NCBI GenBank assembly: GCA_024637195.1
Contig: JAGXFN010000006.1
Span: 248,001 to 312,000 of the forward strand
Reading direction: 5' to 3'
From: Arcobacter sp.
GTDB lineage: Bacteria > Campylobacterota > Campylobacteria > Campylobacterales > Sulfurimonadaceae
DNA: 64,000 bases
The translations under genes were made by a program, and so were the position numbers. This document shows, one piece after another, positions 45,201 to 53,482 of the stretch. The notes beneath the pieces were generated by a model. The model searched no databases, was not told the DNA's origin, and was given only the letters and a program-made list of their open reading frames with translations. How positions within the stretch are numbered: position 1 is the stretch's first letter; the number at the start of each line of letters is the position of its first letter.

Positions 45201-45284
45201 CTTAAACAGCTTGAGCTTAATTATCAGGCGATGTTATCGACAGTATCGCGGATTTCACAGCTTTCACTGATAAATTATCTCTAA
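42210..45284 (+). CDS. flgL: Flagellar hook-filament junction protein FlgL (very large)
   Basis: The 1024-residue protein has flagellin-like N- and C-terminal helical regions (start MRATLSGYYRNLQFDQTKTA; residues about 1-130 with IDGKYLFSGSATT; end ELNYQAMLSTVSRISQLSLI) that form the junction. A central insert of over 750 residues is rich in aspartate, asparagine and threonine with repeated beta motifs. E. coli FlgL is about 317 residues; related Campylobacterota have long versions too, but this is large. GGAGGT precedes ATG, and sigma-54 controls it. Confidence 0.93.
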   Translation: MRATLSGYYRNLQFDQTKTAKELFDVTKQISSGQKIQYAHEDTSTFIGTMRLDNEVTTLTQVKQNAQKALQFSTNTDTTMNEMTKLLDVMKTKLIAAASESNSPGSLKAIAAELRALENNMFQLANTSIDGKYLFSGSATTTKAIDENGVYQGNAEDMKAMLGSGINQKFNVNGADLFLGDENATRRKISTNIPQLNQRLLHSDIMNGVDMPARNEYIKGSDALRDLMGDSDSEVDDINTKHNFYIRGTGHDGTSFKSIIRLKDTDTVDSLMKKIGEAYGNTPGNSIVNVTINNHGQFEIEDKINGSSKLDFHMTASSSIAYEPGILATGIGGTSEFTFPTIFDTSTPPVRIAPPLKTDDQIYINGEVFTVASVVDNNPLETVTVNEVITNSFTDVQVLKTTGLDVNDDLAGNYEFNRHGVPIKDFSNSNYTQYTQAMNLEQDMFNQNKFTLSGDFITKEGAIAGQYTLLTDVFASELKSIEFTGVDTDGAALVAPSFFDITANKTVNDLLKEIYAAFDPNDSGVLSVGFSDGKIQIGKRDTFDFTATQPALLGTDIVNLAQFNQNYTPINGDKIYFEGDPKPYTILDASGFPQVQLSENLNQSVASNAKVTLSTFRNNDVDIQLEAYGITGGAAAAAIAVPPLGVIKGLPSDSGVTYDEARFMQDNNKLIGDVSQIVKHGVTDSDGNDISNQFAVDKTKLVDVAGINSFGLSGAENTLSFTGANIDGKPFEVTINLKNDETTVTQSNPPLTDFQAKAYFSVTDSSVNPPVTTEYPIFDANFTDNNINGQFDSGIDAEVLTAGDKMTYKQLNDIINMIVTKQLPQDADATNAIDFNEYVTAIKTSQNYASTSLDEKGRIVFEQKNVASTQASITLADTNASDFSAPASVLSFNTNNTVTVSDPKTDFFAQLNAVISSVEAGRIRADGTQDDPRNIGIQNSLTVLDDLSEHMFSQHAIAGTQSQTLQRTTDRTDMLIITTQTLRSETIDVDFAQASLELKQLELNYQAMLSTVSRISQLSLINYL

Positions 45285-45289
45285 GTTTG

Positions 45290-45312
45290 CCCGGTATTTC
45301 TGACGGGTTTTT
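45290..45312 (+). terminator. Possible terminator after flgL
   Basis: A CCCG/CGGG stem with a ten-base loop is followed by TTTTT. The stem is short. The ftsK promoter overlaps it. Confidence 0.45.
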
Positions 45313-45327
45313 AATTTTGGCTATAAT
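45299..45327 (+). promoter_or_regulatory. Candidate ftsK promoter
   Basis: TCTGAC (45299-45304) and a perfect TATAAT (45322-45327) are 17 bases apart. The start of transcription near 45334 leaves a leader of about 20 bases with GAAGGA. Confidence 0.55.
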
Positions 45328-45354
45328 TGCGATAGTTTAACTGAAGGATTTTCC

Positions 45355-47637
45355 ATTTTACGTACTATCTTCTTTATTATAGGCGCAGGCCTTCTCTCCT
45401 ATTTATCTTTTGCCACCATAGCGTCTAGCTTGAACCTTGTCGGTTCATTCGGCGCAGACTTTGCCATGCATAATCACAGACTTTTCGGATACCTCTCATA
45501 TCTGTATCCGTTTGTTTTGATGGTCTCTCTTTTTTTATGGTTTAAAAACCCCGGCATGAGTATGCGGCGTCTTGAGCTTGTGCTCTCTTCTGTGCTGCTC
45601 TTTTTTACCTTGAGCATTTTTCAGGCATTGGTCGTTTCAAGCGGATTACGCGGGACAATGGGCGGCAATTTTGTTGATTTTCTTTCTCCTTTTATCGGTG
45701 GAGCAGGGGTCTGGATATTCTGGCTGATGAGCACAACCCTGGCTGTTATGATCTTGATGGATAAAAGTCTGCATGAAGTGATAGCCGTCTTCCCTCGTTT
45801 TGAGTTGTCGCATTTTTTACCCGCAAAAAAAAAGAGAGAACAGGACCTAAACGAAAAAAGTGACGCATCTGAGTATGTAAAGACAGACGAAAGTATATCT
45901 GAGCAAAGGCCAAGACCTGAGGCGAGTGAAGATGAACCGGATACCTTAGATAACGCGTATTTAAGTAACGAGGAAGAGAGCTTCGTTCCTGAGCCGCCGC
46001 CGCTTTACCCTGAGCATACCGCAGCCAAACAAGAAAAGATCATCGACAAAGAACCTGATTCTGTGTTAAAAGCTACTGCTTTGCAGAGCGAAAAAGAGCC
46101 AGAAGCAAAAACTATTGTTGCTATAGCAAAAAGAGTCAAAGAAGAGAAACATGCGCTTGTCATCGACGAACTGGAAGAGAACAGACAGCTTTTAGACCAG
46201 ATCGAAAAAGGGATAACGGAAAAACCAAAAAACTTCAAGCTTCCTCCGACGCACTTTTTGCAAAAACCGGTGGAACATGACTCTGCATTGAACGAAGAAC
46301 AGCTTGATGCGAAAATTGAAGACCTGATCGACAAGCTGGCCCACTTCAAGATCGAAGGAGACGTGGTGCGTACCTATGCCGGCCCCGTTGTTTCGACTTT
46401 CGAATTCAAGCCGGCGGCAAATATCAAGGTCTCGAAGATCCTCAGTCTTCAAGATGACCTTGCCATGGCACTGCGCGCACAGACGATCCGTATACAAGCT
46501 CCCATCCCTGGCAAAGACGTTGTCGGTATCGAGATCCCTAACCAGAGTGTTCAGACGATCTATCTTAGAGAGATCCTCGAGAGTAAGCTCTTTCAGGAAT
46601 CGGCCTCACCCTTGACGATCATTCTGGGCAAAGACATTGTCGGCAAGCCTTTTATCACCGATCTTAAAAAACTGCCTCACCTGCTGATCGCGGGAACAAC
46701 GGGTTCAGGCAAATCGGTAGGGATCAATGCGATGATCCTCTCGCTTTTATACAAGAACTCCCCGGACAACCTAAGACTGCTGATGATCGATCCCAAGATG
46801 CTGGAGTTTTCCATCTACAACGATATCCCGCATCTGCTGACACCGGTCATCACCAAGGCAAAAGAGGCGATTATCGCGCTGAACAACATGGTCACCGAGA
46901 TGGAACGCCGTTACACGATGATGGCCGAAACGCGCACAAAAAACATAGAAAACTATAATGAAAAAGCGAAAAAAGAGGGAGACGAGATCTTCCCTTACAT
47001 TGTTGTTATCATTGACGAACTGGCAGACTTGATGATGACCTCCGGGAAAGATGTCGAATACTCTATCGCGCGTCTGGCCCAGATGGCAAGGGCCTCGGGG
47101 ATACACCTTATTGTTGCCACGCAGCGTCCTTCGGTGGATGTCGTGACCGGGCTTATAAAAGCCAACCTTCCTTCGCGAATCTCCTACAAAGTAGGTCAGA
47201 AGATCGATTCCAAGATCATCTTGGACCAGATGGGGGCAGAATCTTTGCTTGGCAGAGGGGACATGCTTTTTACCCCGCCGGGAACAAGCGGACTTGTTCG
47301 TTTGCATGCACCATGGAGCAGCGAGTCTGAGATAGAAAAAATCGTTGATTTCATAAAATCACAAAGAGAAGCGGTCTACGATAAGCGCTTTTTGATGGAA
47401 GAGGGCGGACTCTCTTCTGACAATACCGGCTCAAATGCAGATGGCGGAGAGCTCGATGAGCTTTTTGATGAAGCAAAAGGGATTATTTTATCCGATAAAA
47501 AGACCTCCATATCTTATCTTCAAAGACGTCTTCAGATAGGCTACAACCGCTCTGCACGCATTATAGAGCAGATGGAAAATGAGGGCGTACTTTCCGCGCA
47601 AAACAACAAAGGAAACAGGGAGATCATAGGATCATGA
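45355..47637 (+). CDS. ftsK: DNA translocase FtsK, probably started at ATT
   Basis: The protein is about 760 residues if started at ATT 45355. The ATP-binding motor has LIAGTTGSGKSVGINAM (Walker A), VVIIDELADLMM (Walker B) and VATQRPSVDVVTG. A gamma winged-helix DNA-binding domain lies at the C-terminus (ISYLQRRLQIGYNRSARIIEQME). It pumps DNA at the septum and helps chromosome dimer resolution. The first standard codon, TTG at 45430, would remove the first membrane helix (about FFIIGAGLLSYLSFATIA). There is no ATG, GTG or TTG in frame between the stop at 45301 and 45430, whereas ATT has GAAGGA six bases upstream. Confidence 0.93.
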   Translation: MLRTIFFIIGAGLLSYLSFATIASSLNLVGSFGADFAMHNHRLFGYLSYLYPFVLMVSLFLWFKNPGMSMRRLELVLSSVLLFFTLSIFQALVVSSGLRGTMGGNFVDFLSPFIGGAGVWIFWLMSTTLAVMILMDKSLHEVIAVFPRFELSHFLPAKKKREQDLNEKSDASEYVKTDESISEQRPRPEASEDEPDTLDNAYLSNEEESFVPEPPPLYPEHTAAKQEKIIDKEPDSVLKATALQSEKEPEAKTIVAIAKRVKEEKHALVIDELEENRQLLDQIEKGITEKPKNFKLPPTHFLQKPVEHDSALNEEQLDAKIEDLIDKLAHFKIEGDVVRTYAGPVVSTFEFKPAANIKVSKILSLQDDLAMALRAQTIRIQAPIPGKDVVGIEIPNQSVQTIYLREILESKLFQESASPLTIILGKDIVGKPFITDLKKLPHLLIAGTTGSGKSVGINAMILSLLYKNSPDNLRLLMIDPKMLEFSIYNDIPHLLTPVITKAKEAIIALNNMVTEMERRYTMMAETRTKNIENYNEKAKKEGDEIFPYIVVIIDELADLMMTSGKDVEYSIARLAQMARASGIHLIVATQRPSVDVVTGLIKANLPSRISYKVGQKIDSKIILDQMGAESLLGRGDMLFTPPGTSGLVRLHAPWSSESEIEKIVDFIKSQREAVYDKRFLMEEGGLSSDNTGSNADGGELDELFDEAKGIILSDKKTSISYLQRRLQIGYNRSARIIEQMENEGVLSAQNNKGNREIIGS

Positions 47638-47879
47638 AAAAAACACTATTTTTACTGCTGGCACTTACCTTCACTTTGACGGCGGATGTAGCGAAAAAAC
47701 ATCTTCTTAAGCCTTGCGAATGCGACAAGCCTATTATCTTTGACGAGACCGAGATGGAAAAGATCTTTGAGCTTAAAGGCAAGGTATACAAGGTGCTAAA
47801 AGGCGACGAGACAAACCCGGCTATACTCTATGTACTCGATCCGACAACGGATAAATTTGTCCGTATAAAACAGCAGTAG
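47634..47879 (+). CDS. Small secreted protein, unknown
   Basis: The 81-residue protein starts with a signal peptide (about residues 1-17, likely cut after LTA). The mature part has one CEC motif (CECDKP) and short charged segments. I recognise no family. Its start overlaps the ftsK stop (ATGA), so it is probably translated with it. Confidence 0.75.
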   Translation: MKKTLFLLLALTFTLTADVAKKHLLKPCECDKPIIFDETEMEKIFELKGKVYKVLKGDETNPAILYVLDPTTDKFVRIKQQ

Positions 47880-47905
47880 CCTTCTTTTTTGAAAAAGGAG
47901 TGCAT

Positions 47906-48457
47906 ATGATCAAACTCTCCTACACCCAATACCCCCGTTTTTTCCGCTGCAAAATAGAAAACATCAGTACCCTCTCTGTGCAGACTCTGCAGGCACTAGA
48001 AGCCTTTGCAGCTGCGCGAAGCGGACAACTTGATTATAGCAGTGAGTCTCTTGTCATCCCAAAACGCATAGAGGTACAGTATCTGCAGGAGCTTTTCAAT
48101 CTAAAAGGGATGGACGTCTTCGTCACAGAAGAGGAGCCTCCGCGCTTTAAGATCTCTCAAGATGCCACAATCAACTTCGGAAAGTTCAAAGGGCAGAAAT
48201 GGGCTGATCTGGACGAAGACTATCTCAAGTGGCTCTCACAAAATCTTAATTCGCAAGACAGGCAGATCGCCTTGAACGAACTCTCTGAGCGTAAAACCAG
48301 TAAAGTCCCGCCCAAACATGAGGAGACGGTGATGTTCGGAAAACACAAGGGAGAGAAATGGGAAGAGCTCCCGACGCCCTACCTGCAGTGGGCTGCACAA
48401 AACCTCAATGGCCCCTCACAGAAGATCGCTTCAGATGTTTTACAAAGACGGCAATAG
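47906..48457 (+). CDS. Unknown protein with two DUF3820-like motifs
   Basis: The 183-residue protein has no signal peptide or membrane segment. Residues 89-126 and 142-179 are two copies of a motif of about 38 residues (FGKFKGQKWADL...YLKWLSQNL and FGKHKGEKWEEL...YLQWAAQNL). It resembles the FGKYKG...YL.W signature of DUF3820 and ExoX-type C-termini. I know of no function with confidence; nucleic-acid contact is possible. ATG at 47906 with GGAG five bases upstream is chosen over GTG at 47900. Confidence 0.8.
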   Translation: MIKLSYTQYPRFFRCKIENISTLSVQTLQALEAFAAARSGQLDYSSESLVIPKRIEVQYLQELFNLKGMDVFVTEEEPPRFKISQDATINFGKFKGQKWADLDEDYLKWLSQNLNSQDRQIALNELSERKTSKVPPKHEETVMFGKHKGEKWEELPTPYLQWAAQNLNGPSQKIASDVLQRRQ

Positions 48458-48569
48458 TCTGCCAGCAACCCTTAAAAAAGAAGTTTCAACATGTTACAAT
48501 TTTACACAAATAAAGAAATAAGAGTGTTTACTTTTGTAACACATTGCTGCTAAAGAGCGATATCTTTGT

Positions 48570-48575
48570 TATAAT
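48570..48575 (+). promoter_or_regulatory. acnB promoter -10 box
   Basis: TATAAT lies in TTTGTTATAATC followed by CACAAA, a string nearly identical to the promoter at 25890. It is 27 bases before the ATG, with an AGGAGA ribosome site in between. Confidence 0.6.
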
Positions 48576-48601
48576 CTCACAAAAATATACCAGGAGATTC
48601 T

Positions 48602-51193
48602 ATGTCCTTTATTGAAGAATACAAAGCACACGTAGCACAACGCGACGCATTGGGCGTTCCACCGCTTCCACTTTCTGCTGAGCAGACAGCGGCACTCATT
48701 GAAATGATCAAAGCAGGCGAGGGTGATGCAGCTTTTAATTTAGATCTTTTGACTAACCGTGTTTCACCGGGTGTTGATGATGCAGCCTATGTCAAAGCGG
48801 CATTTTTAAATGATGTAGCCTCTGAAAAAGTAAAAGTCGACAGCATAACTCCTGATAAAGCGATCGAGATCATGGGTATGATGCTGGGCGGCTACAATGT
48901 CAAGCCTATGATTGATGGCTTGACCTCAAGCAACGCAAAAGTCGTAGAAGAAGCCAAAGAGGCCTTGAAACACACACTTCTTGTTTATGATGCCTTCAAT
49001 GATGTTGAAGAGCTTCACAAGGCTGGCAATGCTGCCGCTACAGAAGTAATGACCTCATGGGCAAATGCTGAGTGGTTTACATCCAAGCCGGCACTCGCTG
49101 AAGAGATTACCGTAACGGTATTTAAAGTTCCGGGCGAAACAAATACGGACGACCTTTCTCCTGCCTCGGAGGCCTTTACCCGTTCAGACATCCCGTTGCA
49201 CGCAAACTCCATGCTTGTCTCCAAGATGGAAGACCCGATCAACACGATCAAGTCGCTGAAAAAAGCGGGTCATCCTATCGCCTATGTCGGTGACGTTGTC
49301 GGAACTGGCTCATCTCGTAAATCAGGTGTTAACTCTGTTCAGTGGCACATGGGTGAAGATATCCCTGGTGTTCCGAACAAGCGCACTGGCGGCGTTGTTA
49401 TCGGCGGAATTATCGCTCCAATCTTCTTTGCTACATGTGAAGATTCGGGCGCACTGCCGTTGGAAATGGACGTTTCTGCTATGGAGACAGGCGATGTCGT
49501 GACGATCTACCCGTACAAGGGAGAGGCGCACAAAAACGGCACTTGTGTCACTACTTTTAAACTTAACCCTAACACGATCACTGACGAAGTGCGTGCAGGC
49601 GGTCGTATCCCATTGATCATCGGTCGCGGGTTGACTTCTAAGGCACGCGGTGTTCTTGGTCTGGGTGCTTCCGATGCATTCTTGACCGCTGAGCAGCCGG
49701 CTGATACAGGCAAGGGCTATACGCTTTCTCAAAAAATGGTCGGTAAAGCATGTGGTGTGACAGGTGTCCGTCCGGGCATGTACGTTGAGCCGGTTACAAC
49801 AACTGTCGGTTCTCAAGATACTACGGGTCCAATGACACGTGACGAGATCAAAGAGCTTGCAGCACTTGGTTTCTCTGCTGACCTGGTAATGCAGTCTTTC
49901 TGTCACACAGCGGCATATCCAAAGCCGTCTGACGTGGTAATGCACCACACGCTTCCTGACTTTATCGCTAACCGTTCAGGTGTTGCGTTACGTCCGGGTG
50001 ATGGCGTTATCCACTCATGGTTGAACCGTTTGACTCTTCCTGATACTGTCGGTACAGGTGCGGATTCACATACACGTTTCCCGATCGGTATCTCTTTTCC
50101 TGGCGGTTCGGGTATCGTCGCCTTTGCTGCTGTTACAGGTTCTATGCCGCTTACAATGCCTGAATCTGTCCTTGTACGCTTCAAAGGTGAACTGCAGCCG
50201 GGTATCACACTTCGTGACCTTGTAAACGCTATTCCTTACTATGCGATCCAGCAGGGTCTATTGACGGTTGAGAAAAAAGGCAAGAAAAACATCTTCAACG
50301 GACGCATACTGGAGATCGAAGGTCTTCCTGATCTTAAAGCTGAGCAGGCATTTGAACTCTCTGATGCTTCTGCTGAGCGCTCTGCTGCTGCCTGTACGGT
50401 ACTGTTGAATGAGGCACCGGTCATTGAATACCTAAAATCAAACGTTGCTCTGATCGAATCGATGATTGAAGATGGTTATGAAGATGCCCGTACACTTCAG
50501 CGCCGCGCAGACAAGATGAAAGAGTGGCTGGCTAAACCGACATTAATGCAGCCAGACGCTGACGCCGAGTATGCAGCGGTCATTGAGATCGATCTTAATG
50601 AAGTGACAGAGCCGATTTTGGCATGTCCAAATGACCCGGACAACGTTAAGCTTTTGAGCGAAGTCGCCGGCGAGAAGATCGACGAAGTCTTCCTCGGAAG
50701 CTGTATGACAAACATCGGTCACTATCGTGCGGCAGGTGAAGTTATGCGCGGAGAAGGCAAGGTTGCGGTGGAGAAGTTCTGGATTGTTCCGCCGACACGT
50801 ATGGATGAGCAGCAGCTGATCAACGAAGGTTACTACGACGTTTTCAAAGCGATCGAAGCCCAGACAGAAGTACCGGGATGTTCACTGTGCATGGGTAACC
50901 AGGCGAGTGCACGTGTCGGATCGACTGTATTTTCTACATCAACGCGTAACTTCGACAACCGTCTTGGAAAAGGGACTCAGGTTTATTTAGGAAGCGCTGA
51001 GCTTGCGGCAGTATGTTCCAAGCTTGGCCGTATTCCTACGGTAGAAGAGTATATGGACATTGTTCCTGCAAAACTTGCCGGTAAGACGGAAGATGTTTAC
51101 AAATATCTTAACTTTAACGAGATCAAAGACTATCACCTCGAAGAGCGTACAGTCGCAGAAGAAAAGTACGGCGTAAAGATCAAAGCCGTATAG
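48602..51193 (+). CDS. acnB: Aconitate hydratase B
   Basis: The 863-residue protein starts [15 protein letters not shown] and has the AcnB order of domains (N-terminal HEAT-like, swivel, then the 4Fe-4S core). The cluster ligands appear as C701 ([10 protein letters not shown]) and the C760/C763 pair ([11 protein letters not shown]). It interconverts citrate and isocitrate, here probably in the reductive or oxidative TCA cycle. AcnB can also bind mRNA when it loses its cluster. It has its own promoter. Confidence 0.97.
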   Translation: MSFIEEYKAHVAQRDALGVPPLPLSAEQTAALIEMIKAGEGDAAFNLDLLTNRVSPGVDDAAYVKAAFLNDVASEKVKVDSITPDKAIEIMGMMLGGYNVKPMIDGLTSSNAKVVEEAKEALKHTLLVYDAFNDVEELHKAGNAAATEVMTSWANAEWFTSKPALAEEITVTVFKVPGETNTDDLSPASEAFTRSDIPLHANSMLVSKMEDPINTIKSLKKAGHPIAYVGDVVGTGSSRKSGVNSVQWHMGEDIPGVPNKRTGGVVIGGIIAPIFFATCEDSGALPLEMDVSAMETGDVVTIYPYKGEAHKNGTCVTTFKLNPNTITDEVRAGGRIPLIIGRGLTSKARGVLGLGASDAFLTAEQPADTGKGYTLSQKMVGKACGVTGVRPGMYVEPVTTTVGSQDTTGPMTRDEIKELAALGFSADLVMQSFCHTAAYPKPSDVVMHHTLPDFIANRSGVALRPGDGVIHSWLNRLTLPDTVGTGADSHTRFPIGISFPGGSGIVAFAAVTGSMPLTMPESVLVRFKGELQPGITLRDLVNAIPYYAIQQGLLTVEKKGKKNIFNGRILEIEGLPDLKAEQAFELSDASAERSAAACTVLLNEAPVIEYLKSNVALIESMIEDGYEDARTLQRRADKMKEWLAKPTLMQPDADAEYAAVIEIDLNEVTEPILACPNDPDNVKLLSEVAGEKIDEVFLGSCMTNIGHYRAAGEVMRGEGKVAVEKFWIVPPTRMDEQQLINEGYYDVFKAIEAQTEVPGCSLCMGNQASARVGSTVFSTSTRNFDNRLGKGTQVYLGSAELAAVCSKLGRIPTVEEYMDIVPAKLAGKTEDVYKYLNFNEIKDYHLEERTVAEEKYGVKIKAV

Positions 51194-51205
51194 TCAAAAC
51201 TAAAA

Positions 51206-51230
51206 TAACGGCGCAGTTCATGCGTCGTTA
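51206..51230 (+). other. Strong hairpin downstream of acnB without a T-run
   Basis: TAACGGCGCA and TGCGTCGTTA pair over ten bases (one G-U) around a five-base loop, 13 bases after the acnB stop. The next bases (CACTTG) hold no T-run, so it is more an mRNA-stabilising or non-standard terminator hairpin. Confidence 0.55.
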
Positions 51231-51410
51231 CACTTGCTATGCCCAGTAGGGCCCTTACTTGCCAGACTCCTTGATCTTGCATGACCCTTTGAGTTTTTTT
51301 GCTCATTTGCGGCACGATAATCACAATCTTTAATCAACAATTTGCTAGAATTCAAATTATAACAACACTGCCTGTAGATAATGCAGAAAAGTTCCCAAAA
51401 AAGGAAGTAG

Positions 51411-51638
51411 ATGAGCGATCAACATGCAAACAACCCGCTTCACGGGATAACCTTGAAAATAATTTTGGAGAGTCTGGTCGAGCACTATGGCTGGAAAGAG
51501 TTGTCGCAGCGTATCGAAATTCGATGTTTCTATAAGGACCCGACAGTGAGTTCAAGTCTTAAGTTCTTGAGAAAAACTCCTTGGGCACGAAAAAAAGTAG
51601 AGGAGCTCTACCTCGACATGATCAAAACAAAAACTTAA
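51411..51638 (+). CDS. VF530-family DNA-binding protein (DUF2132)
   Basis: The 75-residue protein has the family signatures [22 protein letters not shown] (in parts), [20 protein letters not shown] and [16 protein letters not shown]530 is a small helical protein reported to bind DNA. AGGAAG lies a few bases before ATG at 51411. It is a lone gene between acnB and the EAL genes. Confidence 0.92.
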   Translation: MSDQHANNPLHGITLKIILESLVEHYGWKELSQRIEIRCFYKDPTVSSSLKFLRKTPWARKKVEELYLDMIKTKT

Positions 51639-51715
51639 ACCTACGCGTTTGTTTTCTTTTGATTGACTTGTTTCATATATGCTTAGCCATTACAGAAAAA
51701 ATGCTACTTTAATGG

Positions 51716-51741
51716 AATTTATCATAAGTTTATGATAAATT
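51716..51741. promoter_or_regulatory. 26-bp perfect palindrome upstream of the first EAL gene
   Basis: The arms AATTTATCATAA and TTATGATAAATT are perfect 12-bp complements around GT. It ends 73 bases before the ATG, in an AT-rich region. No T-run follows, so a regulator-binding site is more likely than a terminator. It does not match FNR or CRP sites I know. Confidence 0.5.
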
Positions 51742-51814
51742 TCGTATACAATAAATATATGTTTTAAAATCAAGTAGTTTTGATGCTTAATAAACAGCAA
51801 CAGTGAAGGTAAAA

Positions 51815-53380
51815 ATGAACACTTATAATAAGATGAGAATTATCTATCTAAAATCTTCTTCACACAAGACATCGCTCGATAAGTTTACAAGCAAGATAGA
51901 GTTCTACTCATCTGGCATGGCTGTCGGGTCTGTGTCGCATCTTAAAAACTATGATTTTTTGGTCTTGGACATGGAACATGCGGAGAGTATGGAGGTGCTA
52001 AAAAAGGTCAAGCACTTTTTCCCTGAGCGATATATTATAGCCTGCAGCGCAGATCCGAAAATGATCGTAAACTCTCTAGGAGCAGGCGCTGACGCTATTT
52101 TACTCGATCCGATGGATGAAAAAGAGTGTAAGCGTCTTCTCTATAGAGCAGCGTCTTATCTCAACATGCAAGAGATATTTTATGACACCTACTACATTAA
52201 TCCCTTGACCTCCTGCCGGAACCTGAATGCTTTAAGAGATACGCTGACGGACAACCGACACAATACACTGATAAAGGTCTCTTTACATAATTTTAAAGCG
52301 TTTCAGATCTATTATGGCACACAGATAACAGACAAGGTCCTAGTGGAGTTTGGAGATGCAATCAAGATCAATCTTCCTGTCAATGCCGAGATGTTCCACA
52401 CAGATGAAGACGCATTTTCCATTTTACTCAGTAATCCCGCCCCTTCACAAATAAAAATACTCTCACGTCAGCTGAAATCTTTTTTTGAACAGACTCCCAT
52501 AGAGGTAGGCGGATTTTTGCTCAAGATAAATACGGCGATCGGTATTGCTTCGGGTGAAGAACTTATACAAAAAGCAGATATCGCTCTGTGCGAAGCAAAA
52601 GAAGGAAACCGTATCGCAATCTACAGCGAAGGATCTACTTTTATACGGGAGCAAAAAAAGCATATTGAGTGGGTGAAAATAATTCAAGAGGCAATTAGCG
52701 AAGACAGGATAGAAGTGTATTATCAGCCTATTATGAACAATCTAAACGGCGAGATCGGCAAATATGAAGCACTTTGTCGCATAGAAGAACGTGACAAAAC
52801 ACTCTACCTCCCGCAAGATTTTATTCCGGCAGCAATCATTGCGGGGAGAATGTGTGATATTACACGCATAGTGATAGACAAAAGTTTCAAGTACTTCCAA
52901 GATAAGAGCCATTCGTTTTCTATTAATGTCACCTATGAAGATTTTATGGCGGAGTTCTTGGTGGATTTTATCAGCTACAAGTGCGATCAGTACGGTATTG
53001 AGCCTTGCCGAATTTATATCGAAGTCCTGGAAAATATCAGTACCGAATCGGCAAACGGGTGTTTGTCACAGATAGATGCGCTCAAAGCTCTTGGCTGTAA
53101 TATCTCTATTGATGATTTCGGTGTAGACAGCTCAAATTTTTCTCGGATGATGCAGATCCAAGCACAGATGCTAAAAATCGACGGACACTTTATACAAGCG
53201 CTTTTGCATGATGATAATGCCCGCATAATCATCGAAAACATCGTAGATTTCTCCCAAAAGATCGGGGCTGAAACAGTTGCCGAGTATGTGGATTCAGAAG
53301 AGATATTTAACTTGGTGAAGCGTATGGGTGTAGACTACTCGCAGGGTTTTTATATAGGAAAACCTTGTGCTGAAATATAA
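51815..53380 (+). CDS. Degenerate REC-GGDEF protein with intact EAL domain
   Basis: The 521-residue protein has a receiver-like domain (residues 6-125) lacking the N-terminal acidic pair and with the lysine replaced (LLDPMDE), though D52 remains. The GGDEF-like domain has DEDAF for GGDEF, so it is probably inactive. The EAL domain (about 285-515) keeps the catalytic set: YEALCRIE, INVTYEDF, YIEVLENI, IDDFGV, LKIDGHF, AEYVDS, YSQGFY. It should hydrolyse c-di-GMP. ATG at 51815 has GAAGGT upstream. It is followed by a longer paralogue. Confidence 0.9.
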   Translation: MNTYNKMRIIYLKSSSHKTSLDKFTSKIEFYSSGMAVGSVSHLKNYDFLVLDMEHAESMEVLKKVKHFFPERYIIACSADPKMIVNSLGAGADAILLDPMDEKECKRLLYRAASYLNMQEIFYDTYYINPLTSCRNLNALRDTLTDNRHNTLIKVSLHNFKAFQIYYGTQITDKVLVEFGDAIKINLPVNAEMFHTDEDAFSILLSNPAPSQIKILSRQLKSFFEQTPIEVGGFLLKINTAIGIASGEELIQKADIALCEAKEGNRIAIYSEGSTFIREQKKHIEWVKIIQEAISEDRIEVYYQPIMNNLNGEIGKYEALCRIEERDKTLYLPQDFIPAAIIAGRMCDITRIVIDKSFKYFQDKSHSFSINVTYEDFMAEFLVDFISYKCDQYGIEPCRIYIEVLENISTESANGCLSQIDALKALGCNISIDDFGVDSSNFSRMMQIQAQMLKIDGHFIQALLHDDNARIIIENIVDFSQKIGAETVAEYVDSEEIFNLVKRMGVDYSQGFYIGKPCAEI

Positions 53381-53482
53381 AATATGATGCGGGGATTTAC
53401 TCTGTATTAGCTTACTTATGCTAGAATTTAATCATATAGAAATTGAGTATATTTGTGTTTAAACGTTAAAGGGAGGTGTGAA

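Noticed and set aside
49322-49948. A 208-codon minus-strand frame inside acnB.
   Set aside because: It is antisense to a highly conserved enzyme, with no ribosome site or motif.
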